A stretch of DNA of 64,000 bases. It comes from Limisphaerales bacterium (lineage in GTDB: Bacteria > Verrucomicrobiota > Verrucomicrobiia > Limisphaerales > UBA1100). The position numbers were made by a program, and so were the translations under genes. Of this stretch, positions 1 to 9,700 are shown one piece after another; position 1 is the stretch's first letter; every line of letters starts with the position of its first letter. The notes beneath the pieces were generated by a model. It had not been told where the DNA came from. It saw only the letters and a program-made list of their open reading frames with translations, and searched no databases. The stretch spans positions 93,527 to 157,526 of the forward strand of contig JACNJL010000041.1 in the NCBI GenBank assembly GCA_014382585.1, written 5' to 3'.

Positions 1-168
1 GGCTGGGGCGGCCATTTAGGGTTTGCCGAAATGCATCCCGCGTTCATTCGTGCCATTCGGAAAAACGAAACACCGCTGACTTCCGTGGCGAACACCCTCG
101 ATGGATCGCTGCTGGCAATTGCCGCTGAGGAATCCATTCGAAAAAAACAAACCATCACCATTAAATAA
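1..168 (+). CDS. Gfo/Idh/MocA family oxidoreductase, C-terminal fragment
   Basis: The window opens inside a plus-strand reading frame that runs 55 codons to TAA at 166-168, so the N-terminus lies outside. The visible tail, including GHLGFAEMHPAFIRAI and ending LLAIAAEESIRKKQTITIK, has the look of the C-terminus of Gfo/Idh/MocA-type NAD(P)-dependent sugar or inositol dehydrogenases, which commonly end in an A-xx-A-xx-ES-xxxG/K segment. The next gene starts one base after this stop (TAA|ATG), so the two are probably co-transcribed and part of one carbohydrate operon. The substrate cannot be told from this fragment. The family call is an inference from a short piece. Confidence 0.6.
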   Translation, partial: GWGGHLGFAEMHPAFIRAIRKNETPLTSVANTLDGSLLAIAAEESIRKKQTITIK

Positions 169-1143
169 ATGAGCAACCATCCCATCACCGAGCAACTCCT
201 CAACGGCGCCCTCATCCGCGAACCCGTTGGCAACGAACAAGGCTATTGGTCCGGCGCACCCGGTTGGACTTGGGACCAAACCGACCAAGCCGCTTATGTG
301 TGCTACCGCATCCGCCGCCCACGCGAGGTGGAACCGGATCGTGGCGGCGAATCGCGCATCGCCAAGACGACAGACTTTGAGAATTTCGAAGACGTGTGGG
401 CCGTGCAAAAGAGCGATTACAATTCCGCTTCCATCGAAAAGAGCACCCTCAAACGCGGCTCTGACGGGCAATGGCGCTATTTTACCAGCTACGTTGCACC
501 CGAAGACGGCCGTTGGTGCACCACGATCAACACGGCTGAAAACATCGAAGCACTTGATCCCGCAAACACGAAGCGACTTTTCACCGCCACCGATCTTGGC
601 CTCGAAGGCGTGAAAGATCCGTGGCTGATGGAAGTAGATGGCACGTATTATTTATATCTCAGCGTCGCCATCAACACCGCCACCACCAGCGACAGCTCGC
701 ACGAATCACTAGATATTTTCAATACCGGCGAATGCAAAAGCGCCACCGCGTTGGCCGCTTCCACCGATCTCGATAATTGGGATTGGCAGGGCATCGTCCT
801 CCAACCCGAAGGCGACACTGCGTGGGACAAATACTGCCGCCGCATCAACAGCGTGCTGCCACTCGATGGGAAATATTACGCCTTCTACGACGGCAGCGAA
901 GGCCACCACCAAAACTACGAAGAACGCACCGGAATCGCCGTTTCGGATGATTTGAGAAATTGGGAAATCTTAACGCCCGATGCGCCTTGCATCACCAGCC
1001 CGCACACCACCGGCTCGCTGCGTTACATCGACGCCCAACATCACGGCAACGAAATCATTTTCATGCACGAACTCACCCGCGAAAACGGTGCGCACGAGAT
1101 GCGGTTGACAAAATTTGCGGCGGATGGGTTTTCATTGGAATAA
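169..1143 (+). CDS. GH43-like five-bladed beta-propeller protein
   Basis: A 324-residue protein without a signal peptide, so probably cytoplasmic. It has repeating propeller-like blades: APGWTWDQTDQAAYVCYRIRRP near 30-50, a TTDFENFEDVW blade at 66-76, KDPWLMEVDGTYYLYLS around 150-165, and a later YAFYDGSEGHHQNYEERTGIAVSDDL segment. The phrase 'KDPWLMEVDGTYYLY' matches the substrate-facing blade of GH43/GH32/GH62-type glycosidases, where Asp and Glu on different blades do catalysis. It follows an oxidoreductase fragment with no gap, which fits sugar catabolism. The exact family and activity are not decidable by eye; a non-hydrolytic relative such as a glycoside phosphorylase-like propeller is possible. 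Confidence 0.6.
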   Translation: MSNHPITEQLLNGALIREPVGNEQGYWSGAPGWTWDQTDQAAYVCYRIRRPREVEPDRGGESRIAKTTDFENFEDVWAVQKSDYNSASIEKSTLKRGSDGQWRYFTSYVAPEDGRWCTTINTAENIEALDPANTKRLFTATDLGLEGVKDPWLMEVDGTYYLYLSVAINTATTSDSSHESLDIFNTGECKSATALAASTDLDNWDWQGIVLQPEGDTAWDKYCRRINSVLPLDGKYYAFYDGSEGHHQNYEERTGIAVSDDLRNWEILTPDAPCITSPHTTGSLRYIDAQHHGNEIIFMHELTRENGAHEMRLTKFAADGFSLE

Positions 1144-1194
1144 ATTTCAGACACAGATTCACAAACTTTTACGAATGAAAAAACCTGTGTCAAA

Positions 1195-2484
1195 TTACTC
1201 TGGCAAATCCTTCCCTTTCGTCTCCGGCAAATAAGCGATCGCCACAAGCCCGAGTAAAAAAGTGGTTCCGAGCAAGCTCAGGGCATCTCGAATTGCGAAG
1301 CCTTCAATTGATTTGACAATACCGGAAAGAATTAACATTGGCGCCGCAACAATTCGGCCGACATTGAAACAAAAACTTGTGCCCGTCGCCCGCAGGTGAT
1401 TTGGGAACAATTCCGGAAAATAAACTGCATATCCCGCGTGCATACAGAGTGTGAAAAACCCAAACACCGGCAGCAACCACAACAGTTGATTGTAATTCTG
1501 GGGCAAAAAACAAATGACCGGCACCACCAAAAACGCCCCCAAATGGCCGAGAATGAACGCCTTGTGTCGACCGATGCGCGCACAGATTGGCCCGAAAAGC
1601 AGCAGCCCAACTCCGGCCCCGGTTGTCTGCACAATGCCATAGGCGAACTTCGATTGCTTGGCCGCCTCTGCCACACTCGCGCCTTCAGCCAGCAACATTT
1701 CTTTCGCCAATCCTTGTGTGGCAATGACCACCGCCCAAAAACTCGCCAAGCCCACCGCCGCCAGCATCATCCCCAGCAGCGCGTGCTTGCGCCATTTGGA
1801 ATGCTTGAACAATTCACGGTAACTGCCCGCATTAGATTTTGAGTTGTCCGCCGCTTTTTTCCAACGTTCAGGTTCTTTCACTGTCGCGCGCACCCACACG
1901 ACAAGCAGTGCTGGCAAAATGCCAATTAAATAAGCGTACCGCCATTGCGCGCCCACCGCCATTCCGGCCAGGGCGGCCATCCACGTGCCCAACACGCTGG
2001 AGGCGTGAAAAATACTGGCAGCGTGCGTGCGAGCGTGTTTGGGGAAAATCTCCGCCACCAAGCTCGCGGCTACTGCCCATTCGCCGCCCACGCCCATCGC
2101 CACAAAAAATCGCAGCGCAGCGATCTGCCACAAGTCAGTTGCAAAATAAGTGAGGCCGGAAAAAAGTGAGTAAGTGAGGATGGTCGCAATCATTATCGGC
2201 CGTCGCCCATAACGATCGGCCAGCGAACCAAAAAGCAATCCGCCCGCGGTGCCGCCCAGCAGAAACGCGGCGAGAAACCAGTCACCCCACATATCCACTT
2301 TTGCCGCGCGCACCTTGTCGTCGGTGATGCCCGAAAGCAAATCGTTAAGCATCTCCCCACGTGTGAGATTGAAGATCTGCCCTTCGTAGACATCAAAAAC
2401 CCAACCCGCACAAGCGATGACAAGAATCACCCATTGATACCGCGTGATACCACTGTACCAATGTTTGCCAGCGGGTTCTCCCAT
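1195..2484 (-). CDS. MFS transporter (sugar/organic-acid type)
   Basis: A 429-residue integral membrane protein with about 12 hydrophobic segments. The loop 2-3 signature GSLADRYGRRP lies near residue 85, and the start MGEPAGKHWYSGITRYQWVILVIACAGWVFDVYEG has the Asp in the first helix seen in the sugar and aromatic-acid branches of the Major Facilitator Superfamily. The end, YLPETKGKDLPE, is the PETKG motif of sugar-porter-like members. Its start ATG overlaps the stop of the lipoprotein gene upstream by one base (TAATG), implying translational coupling. It converges on the GH43-like gene, so uptake of a sugar or sugar acid is plausible, but no substrate can be named. Confidence 0.85.
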   Translation of the reverse strand: MGEPAGKHWYSGITRYQWVILVIACAGWVFDVYEGQIFNLTRGEMLNDLLSGITDDKVRAAKVDMWGDWFLAAFLLGGTAGGLLFGSLADRYGRRPIMIATILTYSLFSGLTYFATDLWQIAALRFFVAMGVGGEWAVAASLVAEIFPKHARTHAASIFHASSVLGTWMAALAGMAVGAQWRYAYLIGILPALLVVWVRATVKEPERWKKAADNSKSNAGSYRELFKHSKWRKHALLGMMLAAVGLASFWAVVIATQGLAKEMLLAEGASVAEAAKQSKFAYGIVQTTGAGVGLLLFGPICARIGRHKAFILGHLGAFLVVPVICFLPQNYNQLLWLLPVFGFFTLCMHAGYAVYFPELFPNHLRATGTSFCFNVGRIVAAPMLILSGIVKSIEGFAIRDALSLLGTTFLLGLVAIAYLPETKGKDLPE

Positions 2485-2939
2485 TATTCCGTTTCCTCTG
2501 GGCGTTGGAGGTGAAAGGTGCCGTGATCTTTGGGGCTGCGATAGTTGAACTGCAGTTGATTGGTGGTGCCGCTGCCGTTGTAGTGATAAAGGCCGCCTGC
2601 AAGCTTGCCGAGGTCGGCCTCGCCTCGGAATTGATATTGGTGATTAGACTCGGTGACGGTCATATCCAGCCCGTATCCGAAGCTGATGGGCAGGATGCCC
2701 CATTTGTACTTGGCGTGAAAGCGCGTGTGATAAACGCCTCCCTCTTTGCGCGTGATGAGGCAGCGCAGCACGTCGTTGTGTTGATTGGTGTCGCTATGCC
2801 AACGGCCAACCCATTGGCCTACGATGCCGCTGCCGGTGCTGGCGGTATTACTGGCAGCCTCCCAATCCCGATCAAACGTGGAGCAACCCGCACCCAACAA
2901 TGCGAGGCCAAGCGAAAAAATCAATGTGCGCGGGTTCAT
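2484..2939 (-). CDS. Small outer-envelope lipoprotein
   Basis: The start chosen is the internal ATG at 2939, which gives MNPRTLIFSLGLALLGAGCSTFDRDW: a short hydrophobic signal followed by a lipobox LGAGC, with Cys19 as the predicted lipidation site. The longer frame to 2975 only adds a polar, proline-rich stretch. The mature part of about 130 residues is rich in aromatic beta-strand patterns (VGRWHSDTNQHNDVLRCLI, YQFRGEADLGKLAGGLYHYNG) and resembles a small beta-barrel or lipocalin-like domain. I do not recognise a named family. It is translationally coupled to the MFS transporter gene and lies 40 bp downstream of the kinase gene, all on the minus strand. Confidence 0.75.
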   Translation of the reverse strand: MNPRTLIFSLGLALLGAGCSTFDRDWEAASNTASTGSGIVGQWVGRWHSDTNQHNDVLRCLITRKEGGVYHTRFHAKYKWGILPISFGYGLDMTVTESNHQYQFRGEADLGKLAGGLYHYNGSGTTNQLQFNYRSPKDHGTFHLQRPEETE

Positions 2940-2978
2940 TTGCGGGAGGTTAGCGGGCGGAATGCTTCGTGGCAATAC

Positions 2979-4547
2979 TCAGGTGAGCGAGGCATCGCAA
3001 TGCGGGCACGGGCCGGGTTGGTCACTCAGCAATTTTCCACCGCATTGACTGCAGGTGAATCGCTTGGGTTTCAATAAGTGTTTCCCGATTGCCGAAAGCC
3101 CAAACCAAAAGATTAGAATAAAAATAACACTGCCCAGAATTTTATCCTTCGGCAAATCCCTCAGGCCGATCACCAGCAACAAAGCAAAAAATGCGACCAC
3201 GGCAATGAAGCCCTGATACCACGGATTATCACGTGCCTCGATACTGCCCCAACCTGCGGCAGCGATTTTTTCGTGCACGGTGGGCTGGGGGATTTCAAAC
3301 ACCGGCGGTGTGGAATCGTTCCGCGTGGGCACGAGTGGCGGCGGTTCGTCAGAAGGCGCGTGGCCGAGTGTCGAAGGGGTGATTGGCGGCAAGGATGAAT
3401 CGTCGCTACTGGAAATCCATTCTTCAACAGCAGCGGCACTGGCGGGGCGATGGGCGGGATCTTTGGCAAGGCACGCCATGATCATTGCGCAGACGGCATC
3501 GGGCACTTGGTTTTGTAAACCTAATTCGGAGAGGCGCTCGGCGAGCGGCTTGGCTTCGACATTGAGAACCTGATAGGTGACATCGCCGCTGGAGAACGGC
3601 GGACGGCTGGTGAGCAGTTCGTAAAAAGTAGAGCCGAGCGCGTAGAGATCATCACTGGCACGTGGAATTTCGCCGCGCATTTGCTGGGGGCTCATATAAA
3701 GCGTGGTGCCGCTCACGCTGCCTTGCATTGAGGAACGACTGAGACTATCGGCCATCGAAGCGGCAATGCCAAAATCGGCGAGCTTCAAATTGCCTTCCGC
3801 ATCAACCATCATATTTGCCGGCTTGAGATCGCGATGGACGATTTTGTTTTGATGCGCGTACTCGAGCGCGTCGCAAAGCTGCGACATCAAAGGCCGCAGT
3901 GTTTCCCATTTAAAACAATTGCCGGGTTGACTGAGCCGCATCGTGGCGAGGTCTTGGCCGTTGATAAATTCCAGCGTGACAAAAGCCGGTTCGCCCGGCG
4001 GCTGCACGAGATCGTGAATGCGGATGATGTTGTTATGGCTAAGATGGCGGCTCTTTTGCACCTCGCGTCTGAGATCAGAAATCGCCACGGCATCATTGGC
4101 CATTTCTGGCGGGAGACGTTTCAGGGCGATTTCTTCACTCAACTCCTCATCACGCGCCAGCCAAACCTCGCCGCGTCCACCGCGACCGATGGGGCGAATG
4201 AGCCGATAACGCCGCGCCAACACTTCATCCACCTTAGCCTGGACGCTCGTTGGCGCTTGCAAGGCCAGCCAGCGATCGCCCACTTGGAGGGTTTGGCCGG
4301 GGCTCACGCCCAAGCGACCGCGCACGCCCATCCCATCCAGAAAAATACCGGCCGTTGTGCCGAGGTCTTCGATGAAGAGTTCGCCGTTTTGCAAATGCAA
4401 GCGCGCGTGCTCCGCCTCCGCGCCTCCGATGAGAATTGCCGACCCCGTTGCCGAGCCAATCGCGTGCACGCCTTCGCCGAGGAGGAATTCGGAAAGCACC
4501 ACGCCATCCGCACCGGCTATCAGCACTTTGATCGCGTCCGTGGGCAT
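2979..4547 (-). CDS. FHA-Ser/Thr kinase-TM-zinc ribbon protein
   Basis: A 522-residue protein with several domains. Residues 15-98 form an FHA-like fold (IGSATGS, then EHARLHLQNGELFIEDLGTTAG). Residues 114-380 form a Hanks-type kinase with glycine loop GRGGRGEVWLA, Lys143 in ALKRL, HRDLKPAN with Asp240, DFG at 258-260 and an SGTTLYMSPQQ activation segment. A proline-rich linker follows, then two hydrophobic helices near 445-490, and finally a CSQCGGKLLSDQPGPCPHCD zinc ribbon. All catalytic residues are present, so it should be active, anchored in the inner membrane with the kinase and ribbon in the cytoplasm. The start codon lies only 17 bases after a tRNA-Ser 3' end, so the mRNA is probably released from a tRNA-mRNA transcript. 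Confidence 0.9.
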   Translation of the reverse strand: MPTDAIKVLIAGADGVVLSEFLLGEGVHAIGSATGSAILIGGAEAEHARLHLQNGELFIEDLGTTAGIFLDGMGVRGRLGVSPGQTLQVGDRWLALQAPTSVQAKVDEVLARRYRLIRPIGRGGRGEVWLARDEELSEEIALKRLPPEMANDAVAISDLRREVQKSRHLSHNNIIRIHDLVQPPGEPAFVTLEFINGQDLATMRLSQPGNCFKWETLRPLMSQLCDALEYAHQNKIVHRDLKPANMMVDAEGNLKLADFGIAASMADSLSRSSMQGSVSGTTLYMSPQQMRGEIPRASDDLYALGSTFYELLTSRPPFSSGDVTYQVLNVEAKPLAERLSELGLQNQVPDAVCAMIMACLAKDPAHRPASAAAVEEWISSSDDSSLPPITPSTLGHAPSDEPPPLVPTRNDSTPPVFEIPQPTVHEKIAAAGWGSIEARDNPWYQGFIAVVAFFALLLVIGLRDLPKDKILGSVIFILIFWFGLSAIGKHLLKPKRFTCSQCGGKLLSDQPGPCPHCDASLT

Positions 4548-4564
4548 CGCGGCATTTTGAAGAA

Positions 4565-4655
4565 TGGCGGAGAGGGCGGGATTCGAACCCGCGTTACCCG
4601 TTATAGGTAAACCAGTTTAGCAAACTAGCGCATTCGACCACTCTGCCACCTCTCC
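4565..4655 (-). tRNA. tRNA-Ser (GCU anticodon)
   Basis: On the minus strand the sequence folds as a type II tRNA. The acceptor GGAGAGG at 4655-4649 pairs with CCTCTCC at 4575-4569. The D arm contains TGGCAGAGTGGTCGAATGCG, the anticodon loop reads TTGCTAA with anticodon GCT (plus-strand AGC at 4619-4621), there is a long variable arm, and the T arm has GGGTTCGAATCCC. The 3' CCA is encoded in the DNA (4567-4565). A long variable arm plus anticodon GCU identifies serine, reading AGC/AGU codons. The FHA-kinase gene follows directly downstream on the same strand. Confidence 0.97.
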
Positions 4656-4751
4656 GACCGGTTCGGCGAGGAACTTACCCCCCTTTGGTGAGTGAGTCAA
4701 ACCCTCGCGCAAATTGGACATCGCCCGCCACCTGTGGCACATTAGGCAACT

Positions 4752-4922
4752 ATGAAACAGCTACAACAAATCGACCCCAAATCCCTCATCATCGGCTTCC
4801 TCCTCTGCGCGGTAGTTTTCCTAACCCTCGGCCTCGCCCAAGCCGAAGTCGTCAAAGTCCGCATTATCGGCATCGACAAAGGAACCTTCGAAAGCTGGGA
4901 TGCCGTCAAGGTAAGTAATTAA
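4752..4922 (+). CDS. Small single-span membrane protein, unknown
   Basis: A 56-codon frame from ATG at 4752. It has a short polar head (MKQLQQIDPKS), one clear membrane helix (roughly LIIGFLLCAVVFLTLGL), then a charged tail VVKVRIIGIDKGTFESWDAVKVSN. The pattern helix + Ala-Gln-Ala could also be read as an uncleaved or cleaved signal peptide (GLAQA). It is transcribed away from the tRNA-Ser gene and towards rmuC, 60 bp upstream of the rmuC start. No family is recognised. The coding potential is supported by the well-formed helix and by codon use like its neighbours, but there is no strong ribosome binding site. Confidence 0.5.
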   Translation: MKQLQQIDPKSLIIGFLLCAVVFLTLGLAQAEVVKVRIIGIDKGTFESWDAVKVSN

Positions 4923-4982
4923 GATTACCCAAGATTAGCTCCGAGCTTGCCAACGCCAGTGGAGAGATTAAAACTAGGCGCG

Positions 4983-6095
4983 ATGGATATTCTTTTGCCC
5001 GTCGTGCTATTTGTTGTCGGATTTATTCTTGGTGCCTTAATCATTTGGCAGCTCAAAAAGACCGAAGCCGATGCTGCCCGCCGTAGCGCGGAAGAGATCG
5101 AAGCCTCCTTTGGGCATTTATCCCGACAAGCCCTCTTCGAAAATCAACACCAATTTCTGGAGCTGGCCCAAAGTGAATTTGCCAAACTTCAAGTCGGTTC
5201 TGGACAACAGTTGGATCAAAAAAAAGAACTGATCGATTCAAGCCTTCAAACCATTCACCGCTCATTGAAGGATCTAGGTGAAAGCACTGCGGGGCTTCGT
5301 GAACAAATTCAATTATCACGAAACCGAATTGACAACCTCAACGAGACAACCGACCAATTGCGCCTCACCCTTTCCAACAGCCAAGCACGCGGCCAATGGG
5401 GCGAACGATTGGTGGAAGATATTTTGAGCTTACTCGGAATGATGGAAGGGAAAAATTATTCCAAACAATCCAAAGAAGGCGATGGCCGACCGGACTTCAC
5501 GTTTAACCTGCCCAAGGAAAAGCGCTTGAACATGGATGTTAAATTCCCCATCACCCATTATGAAAAATACCTCGCCTCAAAAGATGAAACGATTCAAGCC
5601 GGCGAAAAGAAACAATTTCTCACTGATGTGCGCAATCACGTCAACGCCGTGGCTAAGCGTTCTTACATTGACCCCGCCGGCGGCACGGTTGATTTCGTCC
5701 TGCTTTTCATTCCCAACGAAAGTATATATAGCTTCATCAATCAGGAAGACCACGAGCTGATCGATTTCGCAATGAAAAAACAAATCGTGCTCTGCTCCCC
5801 ACTTACGCTCTATGCCATCCTCTCGTTGATCCGCCAATCCGTCGCCAGCTTTGCTGTCGAGAGAAAAGCTGGTGACCTCCAGAAATTAGTGCAGGATTTC
5901 AGCATCCAATGGGAGAAATACAGCGAAAAAATTGATGCCTTGGGCAAGACTCTTTTCACTGTAAACAATCATTACGATCAACTCAAAACTACCCGCGCTA
6001 GCGCTCTCGAGCGCCCAATGCGAAAAATTTTGGATTTGAAACTAGAGCAGCAGGATGAAAGCCCGCCCGCGATCACTGGAAGCAATTCAGATTGA
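4983..6095 (+). CDS. rmuC: DNA recombination protein RmuC
   Basis: RmuC limits recombination between inverted repeats and is thought to be a nuclease-like, membrane-attached coiled-coil protein. I chose ATG 4983 so that the protein begins MDILLPVVLFVVGFILGALIIW, the N-terminal membrane anchor typical of the family; the 12 extra upstream codons look non-native. After the anchor comes a long coiled coil (residues ~30-130). The conserved core RGQWGERLVEDILSLLGMMEGKNY...DGRPDFTFNLPKEKRLNMDVKFP, with the PD-(D/E)xK-like Asp-Phe...Asp-Val-Lys residues, and YAILSLIRQSVASFAVE follow. The length of about 370 residues is usual. It stands alone, convergent with the next gene. Confidence 0.92.
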   Translation: MDILLPVVLFVVGFILGALIIWQLKKTEADAARRSAEEIEASFGHLSRQALFENQHQFLELAQSEFAKLQVGSGQQLDQKKELIDSSLQTIHRSLKDLGESTAGLREQIQLSRNRIDNLNETTDQLRLTLSNSQARGQWGERLVEDILSLLGMMEGKNYSKQSKEGDGRPDFTFNLPKEKRLNMDVKFPITHYEKYLASKDETIQAGEKKQFLTDVRNHVNAVAKRSYIDPAGGTVDFVLLFIPNESIYSFINQEDHELIDFAMKKQIVLCSPLTLYAILSLIRQSVASFAVERKAGDLQKLVQDFSIQWEKYSEKIDALGKTLFTVNNHYDQLKTTRASALERPMRKILDLKLEQQDESPPAITGSNSD

Positions 6096-6099
6096 GACT

Positions 6100-6657
6100 T
6101 CAATTGTTTCGCAATTCTTCTCCAGGCAACTCCGGCCACGGCAATTCGCCTTCGGGTTTGGGGAGGTTGAAACGGTTGCTGAGGGGGAGTTCCTGTTCGG
6201 ATTCACCTTCCTCTTCCAACATCCGAGCTGCCTCAGCGGCGGTTTTGCCTTGGTGCAAAATGGCCATCACTGCGGAATGAACACAATCCAACGCGCAAAT
6301 AGCAAACCCTATCGTCGTGAAGATTGCTTCTTCACTCAGGCCGCACTCGGAATCGAAATACAACCGGCTCCGCGTCATCAGGAGGCCCCTGTCGAAGTCC
6401 ATCTCGAGCCTACACATATTGTTACGCGGCCCGATTCGGACAATCAGTTCCGCGAGTGCCGCACGAGTGTCTTCCGGAATGCGCAGCGGATGATACGCCA
6501 TCACCTGTAACGCCTCGTCCTCCACCTTCACAAAGGTGTTCCAAGCGCCTTCGTCAGTGGGCAAAACCGCCCAAGCAGCCTCATTTTCCGGATCGGCTTT
6601 GAACAACACTTCCGCCTCTTCGAACTGGTTCACGACTCTTTTAAATGTATCACTCAT
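6100..6657 (-). CDS. YbjN-like protein, function unknown
   Basis: A 185-residue soluble acidic protein with no signal or membrane segment. The middle (residues ~45-150: LQVMAYHPLRIPEDTRAALAELIVRIGPRNNMCRLEMDFDRGLLMTRSRLYFD) has the alternating strand-helix pattern of the YbjN / type III chaperone-like fold, including the small-residue-rich helix FAICALDCVHSAVMAILHQGKTA. Members are described as putative sensory or regulatory proteins, but their mechanism is unclear. The tail is proline-rich. It converges on rmuC with 4 bp between the stops and has its own promoter region at 6658-6770, shared with the divergent cytochrome gene. Confidence 0.6.
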   Translation of the reverse strand: MSDTFKRVVNQFEEAEVLFKADPENEAAWAVLPTDEGAWNTFVKVEDEALQVMAYHPLRIPEDTRAALAELIVRIGPRNNMCRLEMDFDRGLLMTRSRLYFDSECGLSEEAIFTTIGFAICALDCVHSAVMAILHQGKTAAEAARMLEEEGESEQELPLSNRFNLPKPEGELPWPELPGEELRNN

Positions 6658-6770
6658 GGTTTTCCTTTTGTTGAATTAATTTCTATACGCACGATGGCAT
6701 ACTCGATGGGTCAAACACTGTCCCACCCGTGATTGCCCGAATACAATTATTATGGTATCGTCAAAGCCGT

Positions 6771-9700
6771 ATGCGGATTTTTGCTTTTGTATTGGGGCTT
6801 GTTTTTGTGTGCTTGGGAATGGCAGCAGAGCGATTGCCGGAGGTGGTTCGGTTTAATCAGGACATCCGGCCGATCCTCTCGAATAACTGTTTTTTGTGCC
6901 ATGGGCCCGACGAAGGACGACGCAAAGAGAAGCTGCGTTTGGACGTAGAAGCCGCAGCCAAAAAAGAAGTCATTGTCGCCGGCAAACTTTTGGAAAGTGA
7001 ATTGTGGGCGCGGATTACGGCTACCGATGTGGAAGAACGAATGCCGCCGCTTAAGTCCAAGAAAAAACTGACGCCGCATCAAATCGCGCTTATCAAAAAG
7101 TGGATTGAACAAGGTGCAAAATACGAAGGCCATTGGGCTTTCATTGCGCCGAAGCCCCCTGCCCTTCCTCAGTTGAAACCCAAATGGGGTCACAACCCCA
7201 TCGATCGTTTCACCGCTGCAAAACTCGAAGCCAACGGACTGGCCCCTTCACCTGAAGCCAAAAAAGAAATCCTCATTCGGCGTGTGACTTTTGATCTCAC
7301 GGGCTTGCCGCCGTCATTGCCCGAGGTGGAAGTGTTTGTAAACGACAATAGCCCAAACGCTTATGAAAAAGTCGTCGACCGCCTACTTGGCTCCAAAGCA
7401 TACGCCGAGCGGATGACGCTGCATTGGATGGACGTCGCCCGCTACGGTGACAGCAGTGTGCATCACGCTGACGGCCCACGCACGATGTGGCCTTGGCGCG
7501 ATTGGGTGATTAATGCCTACGACACGAACAAGTCGTTCAAAGATTTTACCATCGAACAACTCGCCGGCGACTTGCTGCCGAATGCAACGGTGGCGCAGAA
7601 AGTCGCCACCGGTTTCAATCGCAACCACGGGACGACCGACGAAGGCGGGCTCATTGTCGAGGAGTATCGCGTGGAGTACGTGGTGGATCGCGTGAAGACC
7701 ACCGGCAACGTCTGGCTCGGCCTCAGCGTGGAATGCGCCCAATGCCACAGCCATAAATACGATCCCATTTCCCACAAGGAATACTACCAATTTTTTGCAT
7801 TCTTTAACAACAACGCCGACAGCGGCAAACAAAGTCGGGGAGGCAACGCGCCGCCGATGGTGAATGTGGTTTCTGATGAACAACAGAAACTGCGCGATGC
7901 CGCCCAAGCTCGCCTGAAAGCCGCCACCACAAAATTAGCTGCGCGAAAAAAGGCCGCGCAAGCGGACATCGAAAAATGGGCCATCACCGCCGCGCTCAAA
8001 AACCAAGAGCAACCGCCGGAACCGGATGGCCTCATCGCGCATTTGCCATTGGATCAATTCAAAAACAAAATCACAGCCGAATTAATTGGCAAGAAAACCG
8101 CTGCCAAATTAGAAGGCGACGCACTGGCGAGTGCAGGAAAATTCAGCGGCGGACTGCGCGTGATTAAGAATGGCTTCGTCAATGTGAAAGGCATCACGCC
8201 GCCGGAATGGAATGAGCCGTTCAGCTACGGCTGCTGGGTGAAGCCCGACGCGGCAAATGCCAATGGCGCGGTTTTCAGCAAAATGAATGAGGGCAACGCC
8301 TTTCGCGGTTTTGATATTTGGCTGCAACAAGGCGCGCCCGGGACGCATATCATCAACAACTGGCCCAACAACGCGGTGAAAGTTGTCGGCAAAGAAAAAA
8401 CCAAAGCCAAACAATGGTCGCATATTTTTGTAACTTACGATGGCTCGGGTAAGGCGAGCGGCACACGGGTATATCTCAACGGCAAACGCCTCGAGCACAA
8501 CATCGAGGCCGATGGCTTGAGTGGCACGATCCAAACACCCGTTGATTTCCGCATCGGCCGCCGGTCCAATTCAGCCCAAGCCAACAACATCGAGATCGAT
8601 GACGTGCGCCTTTACGAACGCGCACTGACTGACGCCCAAGTCGCTACCTTAGCGGGCAACGACCCCATCGCGCCTATCCTCGCCATCCCGGCCGAAAAGC
8701 GGAATACCAAACAACAAGCCGCGCTCGCCAATCATTATCTTAACTCCATCGACAAAGAATACAAAACGCTGACGACCGAAAAACAAAAGGCACAAAGCGA
8801 TTTATCGGCCCTAAGTAAATCCAAAATCACCACAATGATTATGGGCGATCAAGGCACGATTCGCCCTACTTACGTTCTTGAGCGCGGCCATTATTCGCAT
8901 CCGCGCAAGGACGAGGTCATCAAACCCGGCGTGCCCGCATTCCTGCCACCGCTGCCAAAGGGCGCACCGCAAAACCGCCTTGGCCTCGCGCAATGGCTTA
9001 CGCGCCCCGACCATCCACTAACGGCCCGCGTGGCGGTGAATCGTTATTGGTCGCTGCTCTTCGGCAAGGGGCTTGTGAAAACGGTTTCGGATTTGGGCAC
9101 GCAAGGCGATTGGCCTTCGCATCCGGAGTTGCTTGATTGGCTGGCCACGGATTTTGTGAAGCACGGCTGGGACATCAAACGCACGCTCAAACAAATTGTG
9201 ATGAGCGCCACGTATCGACAATCCTCGCGCGTCACCCGCGAGTTGTTCGCTCAAGACCGCTCCAACGCCCTGCTTGCGCGCGGCCCGCGCTTTCGTTTGC
9301 AAGGCGAGTTTGTACGCGACAACGCGCTCGCGGTGAGTGGATTGCTCGTGCGAAACATCGGCGGACCCAGCGTGAAGCCTTATCAACCGCCCGGCCTTTG
9401 GAACGAAGTGAGCCTCGGCGGCAACGTGCGTTTCCGGCAGGACAAAGGCGAGTCGCTCTACCGGCGAAGTATGTATACCTACTGGAAACGCTCCGCGCCT
9501 GCGCCCACGATGACCATTTTCGATGCGCCGACACGCGAGAAATGCCTCGTGGAACGCCCCCGCACCAACACGCCATTGCAGGCGCTCGCCACTCTGAATG
9601 ATCCACAATTTGTTGAAGCCTCGCGGCATTTGGCGGAGCGAATGATGAAGGAAGGCGGTAAATCGCCGAAGGATCGCGTTGCGTTTGGTTATCGAGTGGT

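Noticed and set aside
3834..4610. 258-codon plus-strand frame
   Set aside because: Lies antisense to the FHA-kinase and runs into the tRNA-Ser; no motif of its own.
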